Source of the DNA: JABJMC01 sp964473745
GTDB lineage: Bacteria; Patescibacteriota; Gracilibacteria; UBA1369; UBA12473
Direction: 5' to 3'
NCBI GenBank assembly: GCA_964473745.1
Contig: CAYYQE010000023.1
Coordinates: 1 to 15,605 of the forward strand
DNA length: 15,605 nucleotides
Part shown: positions 1 to 7,096 of the stretch, piece after piece
Position numbering within the stretch: position 1 is the first letter of the stretch
How the letters are laid out: every line of letters starts with the position of its first letter
Translations under genes and position numbers: made by a program
The notes under the pieces: model-generated
Told to the model about the DNA's origin: nothing
Seen by the model: only the letters and a program-made list of their open reading frames with translations
The model's database searches: none

Positions 1-1136
1 CAAGCCCCTAAAGAAAGCGCCCACCACAACAAATTAGGATCAACATCGCCAGTCAACCCAGCTTGAATATTAAAAATAACTGGGACCATCAAAGTCATAA
101 AAGGAATGTTGTTAATTAACATGGAAATCCCTCCGGAAATCCACAAAATTGTAAGCAGTAACACTAGATAACTTCCACTTCCCAAATGAATAATTTTTTC
201 ACTTAAAATGTCTAAAAACCCAACTTGTTCAATCGCTCCAACCATCACAAAAAGTCCGGCAAAAAACAGCAACGTCGACCATTCAACTGATTTTAAAGAG
301 ACTTCTAAATGAGCCTCTTCCGCGGCAACGAGAAGCAGAAGAACCGCTCCAGCCAAAGCAATCAACCCAACTGAAAGATGCAAATATGGCTGAAACAAAA
401 ACCCAAGAGTGGTAAAAACCAAAACCGCGACCGCCTTGCGCATAAAAGCCCTATTTAAATAAAGATTCTCGAACCGATACTTAATTTGCTTAAGCAAAAG
501 CTGGCTAATGAACAGTTTTTTAAGATCACTACCAATGGGTTTTAAGTGGTGCTTCCAGTGAGTTAACACAAAAATCAACGCTATAAAACCAAGTGAACCA
601 AATATCGGCAGCCACAAATTTATAATAAACTGATTAAAAGAAAGGCCGGTGGCACCACCAATAATGATGTTTGGAGGATCACCAATTAAAGTCATGGCCC
701 CACCAATATTGGAAAAAATTATTTCGCCGATGATGTAGGGCTTGGGATCACGCCCCATCCCTTTCACCAGAGCAATCGTTACCGGGACCACCAACACAAT
801 TGTTGTCACATTATCCAAAAACGCCGACACAAAAGCCGTCACTCCACAAAACAGCAGAAATAACAGGAGTGGATTGCCTTTTGATTTCTGGGCGAGGCGC
901 ACGGTCAGCCACGAAAAAATCCCTGATTCACGCGATACTTCGACCAGCAACATCATGGCCATCAACAGCACAATAGTCTCAAATTCAATGTAAGAAATCG
1001 CCATTTCAAAATCCAACACCCCAATGACCACCATCAAAATTGCGCCAATCATCGCCAGCACGGCTTTGTCAAAAACTTCAAAAACAATCAGAATAAAAAC
1101 AGCAATGAAGATGGCAACGGTGATCCAGGGCAGCAT
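1..1136 (-). CDS. ArsB/NhaD-superfamily ion permease (partial, C-terminus outside window)
   Basis: No stop occurs before the left edge; 378 residues are visible from the ATG at 1136-1134. The product is very hydrophobic with many predicted membrane helices. Two family signatures are clear: FLDNVTTIVLVVPVTI (about residues 106-121) and NIGGAMTLIGDPPNI (about 143-157). Both are typical of the ArsB/NhaD/P-protein branch of the ion transporter superfamily. A second-half counterpart, SMLINNIPFMTLMVPVIF, lies near the visible end, consistent with the two inverted halves of these transporters. Family members export arsenite, exchange Na+ for H+ or move organic anions; the substrate cannot be read from the sequence. 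It sits 50 bp after the beta-CASP nuclease gene on the same strand and may be cotranscribed. No arsR or arsC is nearby, so an arsenic role has no contextual support. No Shine-Dalgarno sequence precedes the ATG. Confidence 0.88.
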   Translation of the reverse strand, partial: MLPWITVAIFIAVFILIVFEVFDKAVLAMIGAILMVVIGVLDFEMAISYIEFETIVLLMAMMLLVEVSRESGIFSWLTVRLAQKSKGNPLLLFLLFCGVTAFVSAFLDNVTTIVLVVPVTIALVKGMGRDPKPYIIGEIIFSNIGGAMTLIGDPPNIIIGGATGLSFNQFIINLWLPIFGSLGFIALIFVLTHWKHHLKPIGSDLKKLFISQLLLKQIKYRFENLYLNRAFMRKAVAVLVFTTLGFLFQPYLHLSVGLIALAGAVLLLLVAAEEAHLEVSLKSVEWSTLLFFAGLFVMVGAIEQVGFLDILSEKIIHLGSGSYLVLLLTILWISGGISMLINNIPFMTLMVPVIFNIQAGLTGDVDPNLLWWALSLGA

Positions 1137-1186
1137 AAAAAATCACTTAAATAAGCTGTTCCTATCTTAGGCTCGCCGCCTACTTA

Positions 1187-2587
1187 TTACAAGGTAAAGG
1201 TTTGCAACCGGGCGGGAATTTCAACATCAGTGATACCATTTTCTTTGAGAGCCTCTTTAAACGAAATAGCTTGCTCGGTTTCGCCATGAACTAGGAAGAC
1301 TTTTTTAAGCCCCTTAATTTTTACCGCATAATCAAGCAAATCACTGCGGTCAGCGTGGGCAGAAAAAGCATCAACGACTTTTATTTCGGCCCGAACTTGG
1401 TGAGGATCTCCAAAAATATTTACTTCTTTTTCTCCTTGGATCAATTTGCGACCAAGAGTGTTTTCCGCCATATAACCAACAACCAAAACGCTGTTTTTGG
1501 GATCTTCAAGATTGTTGCGAAGGTGGTGCAAAATGCGTCCGTGCTCACACATCCCCGAAGCAGAAATAATAATCATGGGGACGCGACTGTTATTCAAAGC
1601 TTTTGATTCTTCGACATTACGCGTGTAGTGCAATCGCCCAAAACCAAACGGATTTTCTTGATTACGCAGAAATTCATTGCGCGCTTCCTCGTCAAAATCC
1701 ATAACGTGTGCCTTAAACACTTCGGTCACATTCCCAGACAACGGACTATCCACAATAATTGGAAGGTCGTGGGGAATACGTTTTTTAGCAAAAAGATGAT
1801 GAAGTGTGTAGACGATTTCTTGAGTTCGCCCGAGTGAAAAAGCCGGAATAATTAATTTCCCGCCGCGCTGAATAGTGCGATTCACAATATCGTCCATTAT
1901 GTCATAAACATCAGTAATAGCTTCGTGAAAACGATTTCCATAAGTACATTCGGTGATTAGGTAATCAGCTTTTTTAACTTGATAGGGGTTTTTTAGAATT
2001 GGAAGACCACGGCGACCTAAATCCCCGGTAAATAGCACGGTTTTATGCTTCCCATCCTCTTCGTCATCAATTTCCAGAAAAACTACCGCTGATCCTAAAA
2101 TATGACCCGCTTCAAAAAGCGTGACCTTCACACCAGGAGCAATTTGATAAGCACGTTTATAACCAATGCCATGAAAATGATGAAGCGCTTCAATCACATC
2201 CTCTTGAGTGTATTCCGGTTCAACCATGGGTTCGCCTTTTTTGCGTTTTTTCTTGTTTATATACTCAGCTTCTTTTTCTTGGATGTAGGCACTGTCTAAA
2301 AGCATGTAATTACAAAAATCTCGCGTCGAAAAAGTAGTAAAAATGGGACCTTCATAACCTAGTTTTACAAGTCTTGGCAAAGATCCAGAATGGTCGATGT
2401 GGGCATGTGAAAGCACAACCACGTCAATTGATTTAGGATCAAAAGAAAAATTGTGGTTGAGTTCTTTGGCTTCACTACGCCGCCCCTGAAACATTCCACA
2501 ATCAAGTAAAATGCGCTTACCATTTACTTCGAGTAAGTGTTTGGATCCGGTAACGCCACCAGCGGCACCGTGAGAGGTTAATTTCAT
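1187..2587 (-). CDS. Metallo-beta-lactamase / beta-CASP RNase (CPSF73-like)
   Basis: 466 aa, full length for the bacterial beta-CASP RNA nucleases. The metal-binding motif is HAHIDH at residues 61-66, with further ligands at H162 and D189. Beta-CASP features follow: PAFSLGRTQE (248-257), SASGMCEHGR (342-351), FSAHADRSD (408-416) and the C-terminal VHGE (433-436) of the RMMBL segment. By family knowledge it is a cytoplasmic zinc-dependent ribonuclease that processes or degrades RNA; endo versus exo activity cannot be told from sequence. A short lysine-rich insert (about 112-118) is present. It has its own promoter overlapping the end of the upstream CapA-family gene. The ATG is preceded by AACCTTCC rather than a Shine-Dalgarno sequence. 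Confidence 0.95.
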   Translation of the reverse strand: MKLTSHGAAGGVTGSKHLLEVNGKRILLDCGMFQGRRSEAKELNHNFSFDPKSIDVVVLSHAHIDHSGSLPRLVKLGYEGPIFTTFSTRDFCNYMLLDSAYIQEKEAEYINKKKRKKGEPMVEPEYTQEDVIEALHHFHGIGYKRAYQIAPGVKVTLFEAGHILGSAVVFLEIDDEEDGKHKTVLFTGDLGRRGLPILKNPYQVKKADYLITECTYGNRFHEAITDVYDIMDDIVNRTIQRGGKLIIPAFSLGRTQEIVYTLHHLFAKKRIPHDLPIIVDSPLSGNVTEVFKAHVMDFDEEARNEFLRNQENPFGFGRLHYTRNVEESKALNNSRVPMIIISASGMCEHGRILHHLRNNLEDPKNSVLVVGYMAENTLGRKLIQGEKEVNIFGDPHQVRAEIKVVDAFSAHADRSDLLDYAVKIKGLKKVFLVHGETEQAISFKEALKENGITDVEIPARLQTFTL

Positions 2588-2591
2588 TTAA

Positions 2592-2599
2592 GGAAGGTT
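2592..2599 (-). promoter_or_regulatory. AACCTTCC leader motif before the beta-CASP start
   Basis: On the minus strand AACCTTCC lies 4 nt before the ATG. Near-identical AACCTCCC sites sit 5 nt before the ATGs at 9674 and 11539. The position suggests a translation-initiation or leader element. This is inference from three instances. Confidence 0.4.
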
Positions 2600-2628
2600 A
2601 AATCGCTATTTCTTCTAGTTGTTTTGAT

Positions 2629-2657
2629 ATTATACCATTTTTTGAGGTGTTTTTCAA
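2629..2657 (-). promoter_or_regulatory. Sigma70-type promoter for the beta-CASP RNase gene
   Basis: On the minus strand TTGAAA (2657-2652), a 17-bp spacer and TATAAT (2634-2629), with TGG directly before the -10, giving an extended -10. The -35 box overlaps the TGA stop of the upstream CapA-family gene. The predicted start of transcription is near 2622, giving a leader of about 35 nt. Confidence 0.8.
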
Positions 2658-3673
2658 TGGCCCGTGGTTACTCTTGTGACAATCTGAGATTGAATAAGAT
2701 CAAAAATTGTTTCTTTTGAGGTTATGGTGGGGATGTCTTCATTATTGTGAGGTTTTTGAAGAGTTAAAGTTACACCTAGCCCCTCCTGAACGTTGGTTGC
2801 AAAATATTGGTCAAAAATGAAGTTTCCAAGGGAATAATAGATTGGGCGGGGAACATTGTCCGGGCCGTTGTACCATTCGCTGGTTTCGATAACATGCGGA
2901 TGATGCCCCAGAATAACGTCAGCCCCGGCATCGATGAAAGCGTGAGCGTGCTCAACCTGATCGGTGGTGGGTTCTGGGTGATATTCTTCGCCCCAATGGA
3001 TGGAAACAATGGTGAAATCTGCCTCTGATTCTAGATTAACGATGAGTTCGGTGGCGGCTTGATAGTCGAGATGATCTTGAACTGTGTCGTTGAAACCAAT
3101 GAAGGCCAAGGTGGTGTCATTTACTTCTGTTAGCCAAGTTGTTTCCGCGCGAATTTCTTGGGCATCTCCGAAATAATGAATGCCAGCTGCGGCTAGGCGG
3201 GTGCGAGTTTGATCTACACCTTCCTGCCCCATGTCGTAAGCGTGATTGTTGGCGAGATTTAACAGATTAAAACCGTATTTTTGTAGCATTTCAATGATTT
3301 CTGGGCGAAAATTAAAAATCATGGCTGTGCCGGGATTTACATAGGCGGAATCAGAAATTGGCCCCTCGAGATTGGCCATTAAAAAATCGGGGTTATTGTT
3401 CATTTCCTCGAGTAATTCCGGAAAAAATTCAAAAGGATAGTCCGGCCCATTTTGCTGCATTAAAACCCACACATATCTTCCCAACATCAAGTCTCCAAAA
3501 GCCACAATTTCAACTGGTTGGTAGTCGCGAATTTTGGATTCACCTAAATATTGATCGTGCCAATCTAAAACCGTGGCCGGCAAATTAGCCCACGCCTGAA
3601 TAAACCCATCCCCAGCCAGAGTAATAACAAACAAAAAGAACGTGGAGAGGCCGATGTGAAGGAGTTTTTGCAT
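2654..3673 (-). CDS. CapA-family exported protein (metallophosphoesterase-like fold)
   Basis: 339 aa. Residues 1-29 form a signal peptide (K4, then a hydrophobic core ending QAWA), so the protein is exported. The PGA_cap/CapA domain follows: FGDLMLGR (59-66), ANLEGPI (100-106), LANNHAYDMG (140-149), IHWGEEY (225-231), ILGHHPHVIE (254-263) and YYSLGNFIFDQ (279-289). These asparagine, aspartate and histidine residues match the metallophosphoesterase-like centre of the family. Named members take part in poly-gamma-glutamate capsule synthesis, but no capB, capC or capD neighbour is present, so the substrate here is unknown; cell-wall or polymer maintenance is a guess. It starts 13 bp after rlmH and is probably cotranscribed with it. 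It ends in TGA, which supports the standard code. No Shine-Dalgarno sequence; the upstream bases are AACCAC. Confidence 0.92.
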   Translation of the reverse strand: MQKLLHIGLSTFFLFVITLAGDGFIQAWANLPATVLDWHDQYLGESKIRDYQPVEIVAFGDLMLGRYVWVLMQQNGPDYPFEFFPELLEEMNNNPDFLMANLEGPISDSAYVNPGTAMIFNFRPEIIEMLQKYGFNLLNLANNHAYDMGQEGVDQTRTRLAAAGIHYFGDAQEIRAETTWLTEVNDTTLAFIGFNDTVQDHLDYQAATELIVNLESEADFTIVSIHWGEEYHPEPTTDQVEHAHAFIDAGADVILGHHPHVIETSEWYNGPDNVPRPIYYSLGNFIFDQYFATNVQEGLGVTLTLQKPHNNEDIPTITSKETIFDLIQSQIVTRVTTGH

Positions 3674-3686
3674 GTGGTTATTTGGA

Positions 3687-4127
3687 CTAGTAATGATAAC
3701 TCTTCCCGGCCAAGATCATGAATCCGCGGTAGATTTGCTCAAGTAAAAACAAACGAACCATTTGGTGGGTAAAAGTCATCTTAGAGAACGAGAGGATGAA
3801 GTTGGTTTTGGCCAAAGTTTCTTCTGTTAATCCGTGAGGGCCGCCGATTATTATGGCGATCTTGCCGCCTTCTAAATCGCGCCATTTTTCGAGTTGCTTG
3901 GCGAACTTTTCGGAGGTGAGTTGGGAGCCGCGGCCATCTAGGGCGATTACAATTTGGTCGGCTGGGATTTTTTGTTGAATTTGGGTGTTTTCAGTCTGTT
4001 GATCGGACGTTTTAATGGTGATGGTCGTGATAGCGGCGTAAGGCCCGAGCCGTTTGAGAAATTCTTGCTCGATTTCTTGGTAGGACGATTCCTTTGTTTT
4101 CCCGACCTGAATAATGGTAATCTTCAT
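3687..4127 (-). CDS. rlmH: 23S rRNA (pseudouridine-1915-N3)-methyltransferase RlmH
   Basis: 146 aa, close to the usual length of about 155. This is a SPOUT methyltransferase with the trefoil-knot SAM-binding segments ALDGRG (62-67), IIGGPHG (93-99) and the C-terminal QMVRLFLLEQIYRG (122-135), ending GKSYHY like other RlmH proteins. By family knowledge it methylates N3 of pseudouridine 1915 in helix 69 of 23S rRNA on the assembled 70S ribosome, acting as a dimer. It is the first gene of the minus-strand run and diverges from rlmD with 21 bp between the two ATGs. Confidence 0.97.
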   Translation of the reverse strand: MKITIIQVGKTKESSYQEIEQEFLKRLGPYAAITTITIKTSDQQTENTQIQQKIPADQIVIALDGRGSQLTSEKFAKQLEKWRDLEGGKIAIIIGGPHGLTEETLAKTNFILSFSKMTFTHQMVRLFLLEQIYRGFMILAGKSYHY

Positions 4128-4148
4128 GCGCTTATCTTAACTTACTTT
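4128..4148. promoter_or_regulatory. 21-bp divergent intergenic region between rlmH and rlmD
   Basis: Only 21 bp separate the two start codons. The sequence has TATCTT (4133-4138, plus strand) overlapping TAAGAT (4139-4134, minus strand). Each is a 4/6 match to a -10 box, and neither has a convincing -35. If used, both transcripts would be leaderless or nearly so; otherwise the promoters lie inside the opposing genes. Weak evidence. Confidence 0.25.
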
Positions 4149-5516
4149 ATGCAGCTTAAAAAAGGAGAAATTATTACGCTGGAAATTGAAAAATTGGCTT
4201 TTGGTGGCGCCGGGATTGGGAAATGGGAAGGACGGGTAGTTTTTGTGCAAAATACAGTACCAGGAGATACGGTTGAGGCGTCACTAACTAAGATTAAACC
4301 GAAAATGATGGAGGCCCGGCTAACTAACGTGCTTGAGCCGTCGGTTTTACGAATTACGCCGAAATGCCCTCATTTTAAGGAGTGTGGCGGTTGTGTTTGG
4401 CAGTTTTTGCCGTATGAAGAACAACTTAAATTCAAAGAAGAACAAGTGCGAGAAACTTTGCAGCATTTGGGTGGTTTTTCAGGCGATGAAGTGCGAGAAA
4501 TTTTGGGATGTAAAGAGCCGTGGCACTACCGCAACAAGATGGAGTTTAGCTTTGGGATGAACGAGGATGAGGTGATGCTGGGGCTACACTTACCCAAGCG
4601 AAGATATGATGTTTTTAACCTGGAAAAGTGTTATTTGTGTACGCCAATTGCGGCCGAAATTGTGAAGCTTGTGCGAAAGTGGGCAAACAAAGAGGGGCTG
4701 GTTGTTTTTGATAATCACCATCAGGATGGATTACTGCGAAACCTGGTGATTCGTGAAGGCAAAAATACCGGTGAATTAATGGTGAATTTAGTGACGAGCG
4801 AGAATTCTTTCCCGTGTATTGATAGCTTTCGGGAGCTTTTTGCAGATAATAAGCGGGTTACATCCTTAATTTGGACCACCATGATGCAACGTCGTGGCAC
4901 CCCAACTTGGCGCGAGTCAAAAACTCTCCTGGGGAATGATGTGATTTATGAGGAAATGAAACTGCCGAATGGGGCCTCACTCAAGTTTGAAATTGCCCCG
5001 GATGCTTTTTTTCAACCTAACACCCTGCAGGCCGAACAGCTCTATGCCGAAGCCTTAAAAGCAGCCGACTTAACAGGAGGAGAAACTGTTTATGACCTTT
5101 ACTGCGGAACCGGGACGATTGGGCTGTTTTGTGCACATCAGGCGGCCCAAGTCATTGGCATTGAAATCAATAAAAATGCTATTCAAAATGCCCGTGAAAA
5201 CGCGGATCGCAATCAAATCAAAAATGCCGATTTTTTTGTTGGCGACACCTCCAAGGCACTCAAAGAACATGATCTCCCGCCCCCGGATGTAATAATTGTT
5301 GACCCGCCACGCGCCGGCCTGCAAGGAGATACTCCTGAAAAAGTGGCTAAACTTGGCGCTAAACGCATTGTTTATGTCTCCTGCAATCCAGCCACTCTAA
5401 CTCGCGATATCAAAACCTTCACCAAAAACGGTTATAACCTGGAATACGTCCAACCAGTGGACATGTTCCCCCATACTTATCACATTGAAAACGTGGCGCT
5501 TTTAAAACTTGTGTAA
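4149..5516 (+). CDS. rlmD: 23S rRNA (uracil-5-)-methyltransferase, RlmD/RumA family
   Basis: 455 aa from the ATG at 4149. An N-terminal TRAM domain (about 1-60) is followed by the 4Fe-4S cysteines C73, C79 and C82 with C161 or C164. The SAM-binding loop is DLYCGTGTIG (316-325), with DPPRAG (385-390), catalytic Cys412 in VSCNPATLTRD (410-420) and the general-base Glu447 in YHIEN. This is the full set for m5U formation in 23S rRNA, U1939 in E. coli RlmD. Some Gram-positive relatives (RlmCD) also modify U747, so position specificity is inferred. An open frame extends upstream to 3954 but overlaps rlmH antisense and would put 65 residues before the TRAM domain, so 4149 was chosen. No Shine-Dalgarno sequence. 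Confidence 0.95.
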   Translation: MQLKKGEIITLEIEKLAFGGAGIGKWEGRVVFVQNTVPGDTVEASLTKIKPKMMEARLTNVLEPSVLRITPKCPHFKECGGCVWQFLPYEEQLKFKEEQVRETLQHLGGFSGDEVREILGCKEPWHYRNKMEFSFGMNEDEVMLGLHLPKRRYDVFNLEKCYLCTPIAAEIVKLVRKWANKEGLVVFDNHHQDGLLRNLVIREGKNTGELMVNLVTSENSFPCIDSFRELFADNKRVTSLIWTTMMQRRGTPTWRESKTLLGNDVIYEEMKLPNGASLKFEIAPDAFFQPNTLQAEQLYAEALKAADLTGGETVYDLYCGTGTIGLFCAHQAAQVIGIEINKNAIQNARENADRNQIKNADFFVGDTSKALKEHDLPPPDVIIVDPPRAGLQGDTPEKVAKLGAKRIVYVSCNPATLTRDIKTFTKNGYNLEYVQPVDMFPHTYHIENVALLKLV

Positions 5517-5531
5517 CAGGAGCTAAAACCC

Positions 5532-5559
5532 TTGACATTTCTAGGTTTTTTGTTATAAT
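5532..5559 (+). promoter_or_regulatory. Consensus promoter for the lipoprotein metalloprotease gene
   Basis: TTGACA (5532-5537), 16-bp spacer, TATAAT (5554-5559), both boxes 6/6, with TGT directly before the -10 (extended -10). Transcription should begin near 5566. It lies in the 69-bp gap after rlmD, so the downstream gene need not depend on rlmD transcription. Confidence 0.85.
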
Positions 5560-5585
5560 GCCCACCTTTGCTCTAATAGTTATTC

Positions 5586-6866
5586 ATGTCTCTTTCTGTC
5601 CCAGAAAGTTCAATTAACACGCCTAGTAGCTCTTCTTTGAGTAGTTTTCCTTCTATTTGCACGGTTGTAACAGGTGTCATTCGAATGAAAACCTACTTAT
5701 CGATGATGGGAGCAGCTCTTTTAGCTGGGAATATGGCTGGATGTGATGTTTTACCTCAAAATCCGGTTTCTTCTTCAAATAGACAACCCGGTTTTAGTGA
5801 CTCCATTTCAGAGAATACTCTAGATGACTGGGGATTTGATCCTAATAATAAAGACTTAATTAATGTTCTGACGCTTAACGATATTAAAATAACCACTCTT
5901 GCTCATAGCCCTAATCAAGAAAAAGTTGTTTCAGCGGTTAGTATTCTTAAAGATTTAATGGATTCCTTTCCTATCCCACCAGTTAAAAATGTTCGAAAAC
6001 TGGTGCTTGTTTTTGGAGAAGAAGGTGAAGGCCTTCATGAGGAAGGGACCAAAGGACTTACCCCGATAGACAGATCTGATGGGGTGCAATATGTGTTTTT
6101 CGCTTTTGATGCGGATGAGGCCACTATTAAACATGAATTAATTCATGCTCTTTATCAAAGTGACAAATCAAAAACCTTACCTGATTTTATTAATGAAGGC
6201 GCAGTGCATGCGTTAGCTAATCCCGATCCGGGTTATCGAGAATATTCCGTTATGCCAGAATATCTTCTAACCCTGTCTGGAGTATTGCCGGAAACTGGCA
6301 ATCTCTCTCAGGGAGAAAATCCTTCTGATGCTGATTTTCTTCAGTACGATGTATTGCAGGCTTTTTGGGATGAAGTGACAGAAATTGATCCCTCTTTGCC
6401 ATATAGATTATTACGACCAAATGAGGTCCCTAAAAAACCACTCACTTTACAACAAATCCCGGCTTTTTTACTGGCTAATTGTTCACCAAAAGCAGCGGTG
6501 AATTTGGCTGATTTTTTAAATTCTTGCTCTATTTTTGACCTTCCAAAAGGCTACAACTTGTTTATTTTGCCGGATGCCGACAATGAGTATCCAGAAGTTA
6601 CTATTTATTATGTAAACGAAGATCATCTCGCGCTGCCAGAGCGTGTGCCGGTTTGGTATGAAAGCTCTTTTTCGCCGGTTTCAACAAGCCCTATTATGAC
6701 GAGTTCTAATACGGCCCTTGAATTCACCAAATTCCCCTTAACTGATCGCTATAATATTTGTGTTACGGCTATAAACCCGGGAACCATGGTGCCCCAACGT
6801 CAATCTTTTGAATTTATAGAAGCGGACCAAATATGGTCACCAATAACTGCTGCTGGTGCGAACTAA
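5586..6866 (+). CDS. Putative lipoprotein zinc metalloprotease (gluzincin-like, HELIH)
   Basis: 426 aa from the ATG at 5586. The motif HELIH (residues 183-187) matches HExxH, and 17 residues later E204 in LPDFINEGAVHAL fits the third zinc ligand of gluzincins of the peptidase MA type. A lipoprotein signal, MKTYLSMMGAALLAGNMAGC, starts at internal Met34 (ATG at 5685) with the lipidated Cys at residue 53, so the protein is probably anchored outside the cytoplasmic membrane. The start is uncertain. 5586 gives a leader of about 20 nt, like other genes here, but adds a serine-rich 33-residue front piece. 5685 gives a textbook 393-aa lipoprotein preceded by AGGTG. The region after about residue 230 is not recognised. 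The stop overlaps the opposing 68-aa gene by 4 bp. Proteolytic activity is inferred from the motif only. Confidence 0.8.
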   Translation: MSLSVPESSINTPSSSSLSSFPSICTVVTGVIRMKTYLSMMGAALLAGNMAGCDVLPQNPVSSSNRQPGFSDSISENTLDDWGFDPNNKDLINVLTLNDIKITTLAHSPNQEKVVSAVSILKDLMDSFPIPPVKNVRKLVLVFGEEGEGLHEEGTKGLTPIDRSDGVQYVFFAFDADEATIKHELIHALYQSDKSKTLPDFINEGAVHALANPDPGYREYSVMPEYLLTLSGVLPETGNLSQGENPSDADFLQYDVLQAFWDEVTEIDPSLPYRLLRPNEVPKKPLTLQQIPAFLLANCSPKAAVNLADFLNSCSIFDLPKGYNLFILPDADNEYPEVTIYYVNEDHLALPERVPVWYESSFSPVSTSPIMTSSNTALEFTKFPLTDRYNICVTAINPGTMVPQRQSFEFIEADQIWSPITAAGAN

Positions 6867-7069
6867 ACTTCGTCCAAGAGCTTTTCAGCAGCTTTGACAT
6901 CTTCTTTACTCATTTGAGCCTCGATCTTCTTGATTCCTTTTTTCTTAATATCTTTTACCTTGGCAACATATTCTTGTAGGACTTTTTCTTTGTCAGCTTC
7001 AAAGTCTTTGAGAATACCCATGTAAATACTGTTTATCCCTCCTTTTGTTGCTTTTTTGTTTTTAGCCAT
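6863..7069 (-). CDS. Small lysine-rich helical protein, unrecognised (68 aa)
   Basis: The protein has about 18 lysines in 68 residues; residues 20-66 are charged and probably helical or coiled coil (repeated KVK, KKKGIKK and EKLL stretches). There is no signal peptide or membrane helix. It lies 27 bp after the 816-aa repeat-protein gene on the same strand and is probably cotranscribed with it; a role as its partner is inference. Its TAG stop (6865-6863) overlaps the TAA of the opposing lipoprotein gene. No Shine-Dalgarno sequence precedes the ATG. The coding call rests on the open frame, the operon position and the sensible composition. Confidence 0.7.
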   Translation of the reverse strand: MAKNKKATKGGINSIYMGILKDFEADKEKVLQEYVAKVKDIKKKGIKKIEAQMSKEDVKAAEKLLDEV

Positions 7070-7096
7070 TTTGATAAGTTTTTAAATTATTAAGAA

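Noticed and set aside
742..993. Plus-strand open frame in the first kilobase
   Set aside because: Antisense to the ArsB/NhaD-type permease, whose signatures are clear on the minus strand.
3954..4148. 65-codon upstream extension of the rlmD reading frame
   Set aside because: It lies antisense to rlmH, and the RlmD TRAM domain begins right at the ATG at 4149.
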